Program-made: the position numbers and the translations under genes
Shown here: one piece after another, positions 24,260-34,928 of the stretch
Layout: each line of letters starts with the position of its first letter
Numbering within the stretch: the first letter of the stretch is position 1
Notes under the pieces: generated by a model
The model's database searches: none
Told to the model about the DNA's origin: nothing
What the model saw: the letters and a program-made list of their open reading frames with translations, nothing else
Assembly: GCA_002751075.1 (NCBI GenBank)
Contig: NAOQ01000255.1
Location: 1 to 34,956 of the forward strand
Length of the DNA stretch: 34,956 nucleotides
Direction: 5' to 3'
Source of the DNA: Ichthyophonus hoferi
Taxonomy: Eukaryota; Opisthokonta; Ichthyosporea; Ichthyophonida; Ichthyophonidae

Positions 24260-24548
24260 TGTGGGCCCAGCATGCTTCCACTAGCTATATATTCGCTTTA
24301 AATGGTCGATAAGGTAGCTGCACTACCTTTTGAAGAGCCAATCGGTTGGTCTCCCGGCAAGATATGATGATGTTCCGGAAGAATTGGAGAATAAGTTGAG
24401 CAGTAATGCTCTTGACCATAGAACTTGATTGAGTCCCCAAATGTTGCTGGCTTGAGATAGTTTGATGTTCTTGTCGCATATATGAATAAAATAGACTAAA
24501 AATCAGTAGGCCAACCTTTGCTCTTTGTAGGGAATTTGTTACAGAATG
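24260..24548 (-). mobile_element. Copia reverse-transcriptase fossil, minus strand
   Basis: The minus strand reads the part of Copia RT after the active site: CNKFPTK, then RQEHQTISSQQHL (family: KxxTIxISQxxYI), then a CRETNRLALQKV stretch and VQLPYR, the start of the PYRSLIGSL block. It is a short, broken fragment ending at a junction with an inverted partner. Confidence 0.7.
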
Positions 24549-24778
24549 TCCTAATTGGGATCCCGGTCTTTACATTTCTCATGCAAGCGGTCGTTACCTT
24601 GCCTTATGCTGTTACGTCGACTATGTACTTAATGTGTCAGAACATCTAGCCGATAAGGAGGCCCTTATCAAGGCATTCTGTAACAAATTTCCAACAAAGA
24701 AAAGATTGACCTAATGATTTCTTAGGTTATTCTATTCACAAATGCAACGACAACATCAAATTATCTCAAAAATTACCA
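24450..24778. repeat. Inverted repeat made by two Copia RT pieces
   Basis: Arm 1 (about 24450-24548) and arm 2 (24674-24778) are imperfect reverse complements of each other over roughly 100 bases, with a spacer of about 125 bases. Both arms encode the same part of Copia RT in opposite directions. Confidence 0.8.
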
Positions 24779-24790
24779 TCACAATGCATT
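24549..24790 (+). mobile_element. Copia reverse-transcriptase fossil, plus strand
   Basis: The plus strand reads NWDPGLYISHASGRYLA, the RT strand with the YVDD-region, then SEHLADKEALIKAFCNKF, as in Copia elements. The similarity runs to about 24780, just before an LTR at 24840. A broken, short fragment. Confidence 0.75.
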
Positions 24791-24839
24791 CAATGTTTGT
24801 TTTATTAAAGCTTATCCATTTATATTACAGGAATGTAGT

Positions 24840-25685
24840 TTTTAATTAATTTATCAATACATAGTTTGCATGTAGTGAATTTACTAATGAACCATATAAG
24901 GAAACACTAATATAGCCTTATCGAGATAGGATTAGATATTTCTAGTGGATCTCTATGACCTTTCAGGAGTTTTATTAGCCAATATGAATACCTAATGATT
25001 GGTTCCATTTATGTTCAATTGATAGCCAAAACATCAGAAACTGTGGTAATTCTATTGACTTGACCACAGCTGTCGGAATCTCCAATTGTATAACTAATAG
25101 TGGTTAATATTGCTGGACTAGTGTCAATAATAGTAACTACGTGTTCATTTGGAATTAATAGTCTTGTAACACACAAGTTACCACAGTCAATAAAATAAAT
25201 GTATAAAAGAAATGGTTCTAGACAGAGCTGGAGCGGAAAAATATTAATGAATCAAATCTATCGGCAGGCGCCCAATTAGAGAAATAAAAACAAAAACTAT
25301 TAATTACCTTAAGAAGTAGAGTACGAATAAGCACAAAAGAAAAATTAAATTGGAAACAAAAAATCCAAAAATGGAACAAAAACAAATATTAGCATATCTC
25401 TATACACAACACACATGCATTCCTACTATCACTGTACTGTGAATATTGACAAGCATCTATTGCCATTGATATCGATGATTCAAAAAGAGTAAGAGTTGGT
25501 GTAGATTCAGCACAGGACACCATAAATGTAGTTTAGCATATGGAATACGACGACAAAAACTTACCTCACAACTAATGAGGAAACCTTGACCCTTCAAATC
25601 ACTCCACTAGATTCGATTCTATCTGAATCAAAAAATTTACAATACTTGACAATCCCTGATGACATTCAGAAGTAACTGTGACATG
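24840..25685 (+). mobile_element. LTR element piece: LTR, leader and start of interior, plus strand
   Basis: The LTR core is at 24890-25060 (AATGAACCATATAAGG, TTCTAGTGGATCTC, TTATTAGCCAATATGAATAC). A TATA-like GTATAAAAGAAATGG is at 25200 and GGTTCTAGACAGAG at 25212. A primer-binding-site-like CGGCAGGCGCCCAAT follows at 25262, then a Lys-rich leader and the recurring coding-like segment (EYDDKNLP near 25550). The same order is seen at 6.03-6.55 kb and, inverted, at 26.4-27.1 kb. Broken and old. It abuts family A copy 2, whose left end it seems to cut off. Confidence 0.72.
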
Positions 25686-25689
25686 GCAT

Positions 25690-26400
25690 CCAAAGTAAAA
25701 AAAATAAAATGAAAGACAGTTGGCCAAATTGTATGTTAAATGTTTCTCCTTGCTCTGGCTCTGGCTTTATTATAAGCCCTGGCATTATCTGGCGGCTGGC
25801 AACTGAGGTGATGCATGAGATATTTTGGAGAACGGAAACGCTTTTCTTGTCGATTTGCTATTAAATCTTTCTGTTGGTCTGAATCTTTGTAGATCTGAAG
25901 ATCGGGTTACTCTAGTCTTCTTTGCCGTCCTCCATGACCGATGGATGGTACGCGGTGTTAAAGGAATAGTGTGCTTAGTATTACTTTTCAGAGATACTAT
26001 TTTCTTAGGCATATAATACTTAGGCGTAAAATATGTTTATTTTATTTTTTGGTTCTTGTTTGTGACTTTAGTGTTATATATCTTCCCCACCATCGTCCTG
26101 ACTCGTCGGTCTACGAATGTTAGTTAATCGGTATGTCACATAAAAAGTGAAAAGTAATTAACTGGATCTATAGTTAATTTCCACTACCAGGCCGGAGTCC
26201 AATCAATATACTAATCTAATTATGCTTATCTATATATAAGTATTGTACCGTCAAATTGAGTTTACGAGCCTATACCTCCAATCCAATAAATCTATATAAT
26301 CATCCAATCAGATAATGTATAACAATATTTTGTACATTACATTGGTGTCACTTTAAAACTAGAAATATTGATAGCTCAAATGCAGATTTGAGTACCACTG
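25690..26400 (-). mobile_element. Family A interspersed repeat, copy 2, first part
   Basis: Matches copy 1 at its left end (GAAAGACAGTT...GTTAAATG, CTCTGGCTCTGGCT, ATCTGGCGGCTGGCAACTGA) and again from about 26318 (TTTTGTACATTACATTGGTG, CAAATGCAGATTTGA). About 500 bases between these points are absent from copy 1. The minus strand carries a 75-codon frame (26012-25785) for a basic peptide starting MPKKIVSLKSNTKHT. Its reading runs into the part shared with copy 1, so this is probably the start of the family A protein. The family is unrecognised. Confidence 0.6.
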
Positions 26401-27150
26401 TAAAAATAATTTGATTCATACAGAATTGAATCCAGTAAAGTGATTTGAAGGGTCAAAGATTCCTCGCCTGTGTGAGGTAAGTTCTTGTCGTCATATTCCA
26501 TTTGCTAAACTGCAATCGTGGTATCCTCTGCCGAGTCTACATGAACCCTTACTCTTTTCTACTTGTCAATGAGATGGATGCCTTGCCAATATTCACGGTA
26601 CCAACAATAGTAGGAATGTGTTTGTGTTGTAAATAAAAATATGCTAATATCTGTTTTAGTTGCGCATTTTTTTTTTGTTCTTCTGTTTCTAGTTTGGTTT
26701 TTCTTTTGAGCCTATTCGCACTATCTTTTTTAAGCTAATTAATTATTTTTATTTTTATTTTCCTAATCGGGCACCATCTGATAGATTTGGTTTATTGATA
26801 TTTTTCCACCCCAACTCTGTCTAGAAACTTTCCTTTTATATATTTATTTTATCTCTAGTGCTAACTTTGGGCTAATACCACTGTAGCTTTAATGAGACCA
26901 TTCATAAATATTTTAGTTGGCTAATACAATTTATTTTTAAAAAAAATTACAGACCCATCAGGGATGTCTGATTCGATCTCGGTAAAGTTATACTAGTGTT
27001 TCCATATTTTAATGGTTCATTGGCCCTAATGTAAATGCTTGCAAACTGTACATTGATAAATTAATTTAAATTATGTTCTTGTGACATAAATAAATAAACT
27101 GTAACAAAACAAACATTGAACGCTTTGTAATTGTAATTTTTTATTAGAAA
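26400..27150 (-). mobile_element. LTR element piece, minus strand, inserted into family A copy 2
   Basis: Reverse complement of the layout at 24840-25685: LTR core (27060-26900, including ATTAGCCAACTAAA), TATA-like ATATAAAAGGAAAG and TTTCTAGACAGAGTTGG (about 26840-26810), primer-site-like region TCTATCAGATGGTGCCCGAT (about 26790-26770), Lys-rich leader, and the recurring segment with MEYDDKNLPHT (about 26500). Family A sequence stops at about 26400 and resumes near 27160, so this element went into an existing family A copy. Broken and old; the outer LTR end is approximate. Confidence 0.72.
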
Positions 27151-27154
27151 TTTT

Positions 27155-27385
27155 GGTCGTAACAAATACAGTGTCTAAATGTAATAAAATTTAAGTCCCC
27201 ACACGTAGAGGTTAGTGGATGAATGTAGGTTGCGGTGAAGTGTTTTTGCCATTCATGGATTGTTAACTTAATATAATTACCAAATCATGCTGAACTATTT
27301 AAGCATTTTCTACTACTATCGAGAATAATAATAGAGACAGAAGCGTTCTTGAAACCTTTATTCATTTAGAAGGTGAGGGAATATT
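27155..27385 (-). mobile_element. Family A interspersed repeat, copy 2, second part
   Basis: Continues the copy 1 alignment beyond the LTR insertion: TAAATGTAATAAAAT, CACACGTAGAGGTTAGTGGAT, GGATTGTTAACTTAATA, and the terminal-type block ATAGAGACAGAAGCGTTC plus TTTAGAAGGTGAGGGAAT. The last block corresponds to 2890-2947 in copy 1. Confidence 0.65.
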
Positions 27386-27389
27386 AAAT

Positions 27390-28905
27390 TAAGAAAATTT
27401 TTAACTTTTTCTGCTCCGTATACGGAGTGCAGATATGTTAAGACATATTTTTATTATAACAAGTCAGCAAGACTTGTTTTAGGCAGGATGCCTAATCAAT
27501 GAGTTATCTTATCTGGACTGAAAACATAGTTTTCTCGCTTATCTATTTACTTATTATCTCCTTATAAGTATCGTTCGTTAATAGAATTTATAAGCATCTC
27601 CAATCAAATATTTATAGATAACAGTAACCAATCATATAAAGTGGTACAAGGTTATTGACCCGGAAAATCACTTAATCGTGAATATAAGTTTAGTTATCAG
27701 CGTCATATTATAACACTAATAAATATATAGAAACGAACAATAAACAGTATGTTTTTGTACAAGGAATTATGAAGTATGCAACCTAATGCTGGTAGTAGCT
27801 GAAATATTTCAACCCTACCTTTGGTTATAAATGGGAAATATAAACTCTAAAAATTATATCATATTTTGTAGGACGAAGGACAACCATGCCTTGGTATGGT
27901 AACTCTCAATAGGACAATAACAAAGACCAGAGAGGTTTCATGCAGATAAGTGCGGGAAAGCGGTGGGTAAGTAGGTCAAAACTTTTGTTTAAAGTTTATA
28001 ACGCACAGTGATCAGTTTATAAGGTTTTTACTTCAGTATCATTGGTACACTGGTTTGCAATGCGCTTATCGTGGCAAGGTGGTACATGTCCGAATAATCT
28101 CGTGCGGTTCGTATCTCAGATCAGATGGGGTTAGATTTGGTGATCTGGTATGAGTTGTGATATCGCAGAGGTGCGTAACATTATTAAAGAACCACAAATC
28201 TTGGTCTAAAATCGTCGGTCAAAGCCCAGGATCCAATCTGATGGCTAAAGTTTTCAATTAAACAATATATGATTGGTGAAAAAAATTATTAATAAGTTGT
28301 GGCTATAGTGCATCCGATTGGACTAGCTTCAGTTTTATCTAAATTAATGACATTGACCCAAAATAAATAAAATAGTCTGTCTTGAAACTGGCATCTATAT
28401 CTTGCCATATCTTAATATAAATTAGAATATTTCATTAAAAAAAACATATAATTTTTTATTTCCTTGTATATTTTGGCACTAACACATCTAATCAAAGTTA
28501 TAATCAAAAATAATATAAATAATATCTATCGTAAACCCAAATGGCAATAATAAAGTTTTGTATTATCAAAGATCCTATTGGTCGCTGCACTAAAGGCCTA
28601 CCACAGCCAATAAAGTCAATGTCCAATTTAAATAAACAAGCCAAAACCGATCATTCAAATAGACTGCTAACATATCAAAACCAGTTATAACTAAATACAC
28701 CCAGTAGAAATCATGTTCGTTTTTTTCTTTTTTTTTTTGTAATCGGACTCAAGTGTACATGAAGTGATATTTGTGCCCCTATTTTAAACAATATATATCA
28801 TATTATTTTTTAGCTAGAACATATAAGTCAAAAGTCAAGCCAATATTTACATACACTTATTTGCATATTTTTAGAAATACATTATAACAAGATATTTCTA
28901 TTTCG
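27390..28905. other. No recognised gene; 5' flank of the Agd3-like gene
   Basis: AT-rich DNA. A slightly GC-richer stretch at 28020-28230 has no open frame I recognise. The last few hundred bases hold T-runs and TATA-like AATATATATC (28789-28798), which could serve the gene starting at 28910. Confidence 0.5.
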
Positions 28906-28909
28906 CACA

Positions 28910-31818
28910 ATGGAGAGCCCACACGCGGGCTTTACTACTAATAAGCATACACTACTGTTTAATCTTTTTTTTTTAATATTATTTATTTTGGTGCCATTGG
29001 TTTATAGTGACGACTTAAATAGTACAATTAAAGATACAACCCTCAACATTTCATCTGAAGCAAATGACATTAGTAAGAACGTAACATATAACTCTACCCA
29101 TAATAACAGCAATGATGCGACCAGTACCAACAAGACTGCTACAGAGCTTCAATGTACCATACCAGCAGTACAAGTTCCTGGGTCAAAGATTTTTTATGTT
29201 ACCGTTCTGGGTCAACGTTATACTGTAGCCTATCATGTAAACTCCATTGCTTTACCACCGAATCGATCAACCTGCTGTCCTTCCGATTTTCTACCCATTC
29301 TTAAAGGATGGAAAATTGCTGAAAACAACCATAATAGTCACTTAGTGGCAAAAATGTTTTCGTTTGGTGCTGATGCCCTTGTTTTTAGTGACGGATCAGC
29401 ATACTTGACAATAGAATCGGGAAAACCGAATAGAAAGGATTCATGGAATGTGATATCTGAAAAGGCTTTGAAGTGGGACAAAAACGGAAAGGTTACTGTT
29501 GATTACGGAAAAAGGAGTAACACCAAATGGGGGTGGCCTTACTATTGGTGCTTTCGCGTTCTCTTGACACAACCTGCAAGTGCAAAAGATACTGATTTGG
29601 TTGTAGCAAACGTTAATAGGACAATAGCGCCATATGTTACCATTGGCAAAAATGATTATGCTACTCTAGATTCTATAGATTCGACCATTTTATGGGGTAC
29701 CAAAGGCGTTCCAGTAAGACAAATGGGTGCTTATGTTTTACCTCTTAACTGGACATTTGTAGCAGAAAGGGTTGTACAATCCACCCATTTGGGCTCATTT
29801 GGAAGTGGTTGTCTTATAGGTGACACTGGCAGAGCATTCTACAATACAGACAAAAGCCCGTGCGGCAACCTAACACTTTATTCACATATCCTTCCTAATG
29901 GTACTACCATTGTTTGGCCAAACGCATGGGCTGGTTCACTGCGTATCCCAATCATGCGCCCTACAACACCTACAAAGCTTAATACCCAAGATATGAGAGT
30001 TCTGTTACTGTCTCCAAAGACCACCACTTCTGATAATATTCTTGAGTATGCAAAGGCAATATTAGAAGATAGAAACTTGAAATATGACAATATTGGCGTT
30101 ATTACAAATAATGGACAATTTATTGGGGATTTGCCTTTGTACACTGTAAGCCAACAAGGGTACATACCACACTATCATACAATTGTCTTAACAAGTGGTT
30201 CACTGTCGTATAAAAGGTATGTGAAGGGTCCTTTTTGTATTTATTTGTAATTACTAGGCTGTTTGCTTTACAGAATATCACATCACACTCACGTACGCGA
30301 ATCCACATAGATTTGTTTATTTACTCATTATACGTTTATTCAAATCTGTGTAAATGGTAAAAATGTAAACTTGCACAACCTATCAGTGCAACTATATACA
30401 CTGCCACGCGCAGGATAATAGCGACAATTATGTTATAATACATGTCACATCAATTTGCACTTAGTATATAGACATACAAGTATAATATATCATATGATAT
30501 ACGCATATACACTTACAATATCATCTCCTTCTCTTCCACCACTAGCAGTCATTTGTACACACAAAATTACACACATTTACCCATACATTGGGTTGTGAAG
30601 TTAAAATTATAGGTAAATATATTCTCATCTATATACTCCCGCCCATACCTAAATGAAGCTCTACATTGACGCATAAAAGAATGCTCTCCATATCCAACTC
30701 TGTATTTCCTTTCTTATTATACTTAATATATGTATAAAAGGTAAACCTAACAAGCGATTTTGCTTTCCACCTGCATTAATTGTCACCCAATAACAGTTTT
30801 CTATCTTACTGTCATACCTTTTAGTCCAAGGATTATTTTCCTTAAGATTATTAATCAAACGTTACATATATTTTTAATGAGTTAAGTATGCAAATCAAAT
30901 TGAATACTGAAGTAAAGTTGGCATTCACACTAGACACAGCATAAATATTACATACTGCATAAATCTAAAGTATTACTCATTTAAAATGAATTCTATCTTA
31001 TTTAAAACAGAAGCGATGGAGAGTGGGAAAGCGGCCTGCCAAATCAGCAATGGACTAGATTACGACACTATTGTTCCCAGTTTAATGTACGTCTAGTTAG
31101 TGTCTACACCTATCCAGGCTTCCGGTATGGTGTTACAACACCCAAATTAAGGCCCAGTTTAGAAAAAACATACTTATGGTACCGCAATGAAAGTTCCTGG
31201 TTATTAGAAAAGGTAAGAACCAATGTCTTTATATTTAATGAGATGCTTTGATTTTAAAACATAATTGTTTAGGGATGTTATATTGCAATTAAGCCTTTCT
31301 ACGGGATGATGGAGTGTTCATTCACAATTTGAATAAAGTAAAATACGTAAGGCATATATTCCACCTTTTTTATCTGATGTCTTGATTATCTTTACCTTTA
31401 AATTAAATATATTAAAATTAGTACTTGCGTAGTGGATTTCTTCAGCAATCCTATCAATGTTCGCCTATTTTTCTAATAAATATAATGTATTAACATTATA
31501 CTACTACGTATAATTAAGTAAGACCTACCATATGCTTACTGTAATCAATACAAAACTCTATATTGTTAATGCTAAATATGAACTGTTTTATGGAATACAA
31601 TGATTAGAGCAAATAAACAATCAACCAACTTGCTAATCAACTAACACACATATTATCTACAGAATAGCGTATGGCACTATCCCGTTACCCTTAATGCATC
31701 CATTCCCGACGTAGAGCCCTGTTTCTTCTTTACAGCTGGAAACTCACATCCTACAAGTAAAGGTACCGCCATTTTATTTCCAAAAACTGCAAAATTATCT
31801 TTACTGTCAATATATTAA
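28910..31818 (+). CDS. Secreted Agd3/CE18-like protein, three exons found (28910-30216, about 31011-31212, 31663-31818)
   Basis: Resembles fungal Agd3, a secreted deacetylase of carbohydrate esterase family 18 acting on galactosaminogalactan. A signal peptide (residues 1-33, FNLFFLILFILVPLVYS) leads to an Asn/Thr-rich stretch and about 280 residues of unrecognised sequence with about ten N-glycosylation sites. The Agd3-like part starts at MRVLLLSPK (362) and runs through HTIVLTSGSLSYKR. Exon 1 ends at AAAAG|GTATGT. Exon 2, entered after TTTAAAACAG, completes the split Arg codon and gives DGEWESGLPNQQW and FNVRLVSVYTYPGFRYG. A phase-0 GTAAGA intron leads to exon 3, VWHYPVTLNA and PCFFFTAGNS. 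Exon 1 alone would end ten codons past the donor, at 30250. Without further splicing exon 3 stops at 31816 (about 554 residues), before the metal-binding catalytic part expected of the family. I could not find those later exons, so the gene may continue, be truncated or encode only a binding module. The ATG has A at -3. Confidence 0.72.
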
Positions 31819-32755
31819 CCACTATAAATATATATTTTTATGATGAACTTTGACTTTATTGATATGCGTACAAACTCATTATAACTTTAATTATCACCCC
31901 GACATCACCATTATGATGATTATTAAATGTAATTTCTCTAAATATTTTATCTTTTACTCTTGCCTTTTATTGCATGCATATCTTTTTATACTAAAAAATA
32001 CTTTGGTTTCTTTTAATAACCCACTCTATCATCTAATTATTTAGTGTATGTACAAAACTATATGCAGCATTGGTATACGTATACAATGATCATACATATT
32101 AGCACGGGGCACACGTATGTTGCTGTCAGCCTTCTGCAATATCACTTAAATCCACTAAGTTAATGAAATTTTAAAAGTCTTAACATGTAGTAAGTAAAAG
32201 TTATCTTAAAAATGTTAAATATAATTTATAGATTATAGTACAACGCCAGATTAATGGGAATTTCAAGGGATATACGTATTATATTTATTATATTAAACCG
32301 GGTTTTTACTGTGTTTATAAATTAGTTCCAACTTCAAAGTAGTAGGTTTTTATCTATTGAATCATCACTACAAGTCTAATTGTATAGTCTATTTATTTAA
32401 GCCTGAATCAAAAAACAAATTCAAACAAAGTATATGTGCTTTATATGAACACAATACCTACAGTTCTTACTTGATTCCCTTTATATAGTACCATTCCGAT
32501 ACACGTAAATAATTTTTATTATTTACGCTCTTCATAAAAAATAGTCTATTTAAACATATAACATACGTAAGAAGTTAAAGGTTTTATTATTCAATATTAA
32601 TTTAGAAATAATCAAATAAAATGCTAGAACAGTATAATATACTAAGAGTCAAACAACATCATAGGATATACAGCTTATTAGAAACCATCAAGAATCATCC
32701 TCTATTACGTAGTTAGAAATAGCAATGAAATGTTTTATATTTATTTTTTGTTATG
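31819..32755. other. No recognised exon or gene
   Basis: I searched for continuation of the Agd3-like gene (the QIDDxF-type metal-site region and what follows) and did not recognise any. AT-rich DNA with short frames only. Confidence 0.45.
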
Positions 32756-32759
32756 GCAT

Positions 32760-33240
32760 CGTCAACTATGAATGAACACATAGTTCAGATTGATTTTGTC
32801 GATACATTGAAAGCACTTAACATTAGTGAATTGTCTATGAGCCATTCCGGTAGAGAAACAGTAGCATAATCTCACCGAGATAAAGTCAGACATTCCTAGT
32901 GGGTCTCTGATCTTTCATCTTGTATTAGTCAATAAAAATATTAATGGCTAGTTCCATTTAAATTATTGAATACAGTGAAACGGATGTTAACCAAAAAATA
33001 ACAACCGCTGTAAAGCAAAGTATTAAAGGAAAAAACAACCAATAATAAAGGCCTGGTCGCTCACACATATGCAGCCCCCGGCACCCCGGTATATACAGGA
33101 ACCCCGCATGCAATGTGTACAGGCAAATACAACAAACATTTGCATTCGTTTAATATTTGTTAAACGTTATCATAATATATATATATATATATATATATAG
33201 TCCTAGTATACAACCCTCAATTGGCGACCCCGCAGCCAGT
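32760..33240 (+). mobile_element. LTR piece ending at a primer-binding-site-like motif
   Basis: The left part carries the shared LTR core (AGACATTCCTAGTGGGTCTC, TTGTATTAGTCAATAAAAAT, TGGCTAGTTCCATTTAAAT at 32890-32965). The right part (33050-33215) is GC-richer, with AGCCCCCGGCACCCCGG, TATATACAGGAACCCC and an (AT)n run. It ends in ACCCTCAATTGGCGACCCCG (33213-33232), the usual look of an LTR end plus primer-binding site in Gypsy-type elements. This right part is unlike the other copies. The piece is broken and no pol was recognised downstream. Confidence 0.5.
33174..33199. repeat. (AT)n microsatellite
   Basis: Uninterrupted AT dinucleotide run inside the LTR-like segment. Confidence 0.95.
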
Positions 33241-33244
33241 GGGC

Positions 33245-34430
33245 AAGTTTCTGGAACTACCACAGTTTACCATGATTATTTTATACCAATGGATCAGGAC
33301 AACATTTGAGATACAATACTAGCCATAGTAGTAATGTCAGTGATATATTAATGTTGTCCTTTCCGTTTAGTTTCATACTTAAGAGTTATTTTTTTTTTTA
33401 ATTAATATACAACTACAATATCTATTATATCTATCTGCACAGATAAAATAGGTGGAGTTCAGCTGAGAAGAAAGGAAAGAGAGCACGGGGCTGAGCTACA
33501 TATGTTTTTTTCATCTTCGTTAGATGTATCCCATGGACGTGCGGTAGGGAAAAAGGTAAAGGGTTCCTGACCGGTTATTGCTTTTCCAACGTTTTTTTTG
33601 TAGTCAATGCTTCATCTTTTCATTAATAAACGGTGAGGAACTATAACTGTTTTGTTGAAAGTTTAAAAAGTTCAGATAGCATATTCTTGTATAAAATGAA
33701 TTTAAATGGTTTTATGGTTAGGATAGGAGAGTTTGCATTAATGTAAATATGAATATACACAGTATTTATAATCAAAAACACACCAAAATAGTAAATATCA
33801 ATAATAAATTAGTAAAATAAATGCTTTGATGTCTGCATTTATATTTAAACATATGTATACATACGCATAAAGTCACGTCATATACCCATGATTGCACTTG
33901 AATATATTCATTTATACTATAGACATGTCAGAAAACATGCAATACATGCAATTATACACCCCACATCCCCCTACACAATTATAGAAAAATTCTATTTCAT
34001 AGGTATATTCATGCATAATACAAGTATACATCTACATAAATCTTCTCAGATTGTTATATATATATTCAAATAATGAACTTACATTCACATATTCTAATTT
34101 ATCCGATTTCTTCTTTACATGGCAATTGGATTTCTTAACCTATAAACTATGTGTATCCTTGCTATTGTTTTTAAGATTTGCAATACAATTTATTTAAATT
34201 TGCGTGTATAATCACGACCAAATATATACTATCCCAATATGTTTCCTTTAATAATATACTTTAAAAAAATAAAACAAACAATGCGCTTAAGCGTAACAGG
34301 TGTTTACCCAGTAAGCATATAAACTATTAGTATTTAATAGAAGTATAAGTGGATTATGATAGCTACAATCCTGAAAATGGAATGCAGGGGAGAGAAACAT
34401 TTTAGTTTTATTACACGCGACGTTTGTAAT
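33245..34430. other. No recognised gene
   Basis: AT-rich, with a polypurine stretch at 33465-33490. Only short frames with composition-driven residues. Confidence 0.5.
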
Positions 34431-34452
34431 AGTGTGTGACTCTGGGGCAAGA

Positions 34453-34508
34453 ATTATTATTATTATTATTATTACCATTATTAATGCTACTATTACTATT
34501 ACTATTGT
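34453..34508. repeat. ATT/ACT microsatellite
   Basis: ATT repeat to about 34474, then degenerate ACT/ATT units to about 34508. The Leu-rich and Asn-rich readings on either strand come from the repeat. Confidence 0.92.
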
Positions 34509-34645
34509 CTATTACATTATACCATACTAAAAGATACTTTACATTTGGTGAGCTACAGGTTATTGAATGGGCCATGCAAGATGTTGAGATTATAAGAAGT
34601 AAAGGTATTAGCATTGGTGCTATCGTTGGTATTATTATTGGAGGG
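34509..34645 (+). other. Possible exon with a transmembrane segment
   Basis: After the microsatellite, a stretch reading FTFGELQVIEWAMQDVEII then SIGAIVGIIIGG ends at a consensus donor (GGAGG|GTAAGT at 34646). A possible acceptor (GAGCTACAG) lies at 34550-34558. Gly/Ile-rich hydrophobic segments preceded by a charged stretch are typical of single membrane anchors. I do not recognise the protein. Whether it belongs to the Agd3-like gene 2.7 kb upstream or to a separate gene running off the window cannot be told from sequence alone. Confidence 0.3.
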
Positions 34646-34903
34646 TAAGTTTATATTTGCTATCCTTGTATTTACTATGCTGCTACTGTATATCTCAGCC
34701 TACGTTGCAGTTATTCTACTATCCATCTTTAATAGTTGCTGTAGATTGTAAGCAGAGAGTTAAAAACAAAAATAAAATATCTTGCCCAAGTATAAAGGAA
34801 GAATCATATGTATGTTGGTTTTTTTTACAAACATGTACTTTCATAATGCTAGGATATATTACATTGCACATAGACAAATTAACAACATATCATTAATAAT
34901 TTA

Positions 34904-34928
34904 AGTCATTATTATTATTATTATTATT
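34904..34928. repeat. ATT microsatellite
   Basis: Near-pure ATT repeat close to the right end of the window. Confidence 0.92.

Noticed and set aside
29878-30308. Minus-strand frames under the end of Agd3-like exon 1
   Set aside because: Antisense shadows; the plus strand has signal peptide, family motifs and phased splice sites.
34287-34614. Ile-rich and Asn-rich minus frames
   Set aside because: Driven by the ATT microsatellite.
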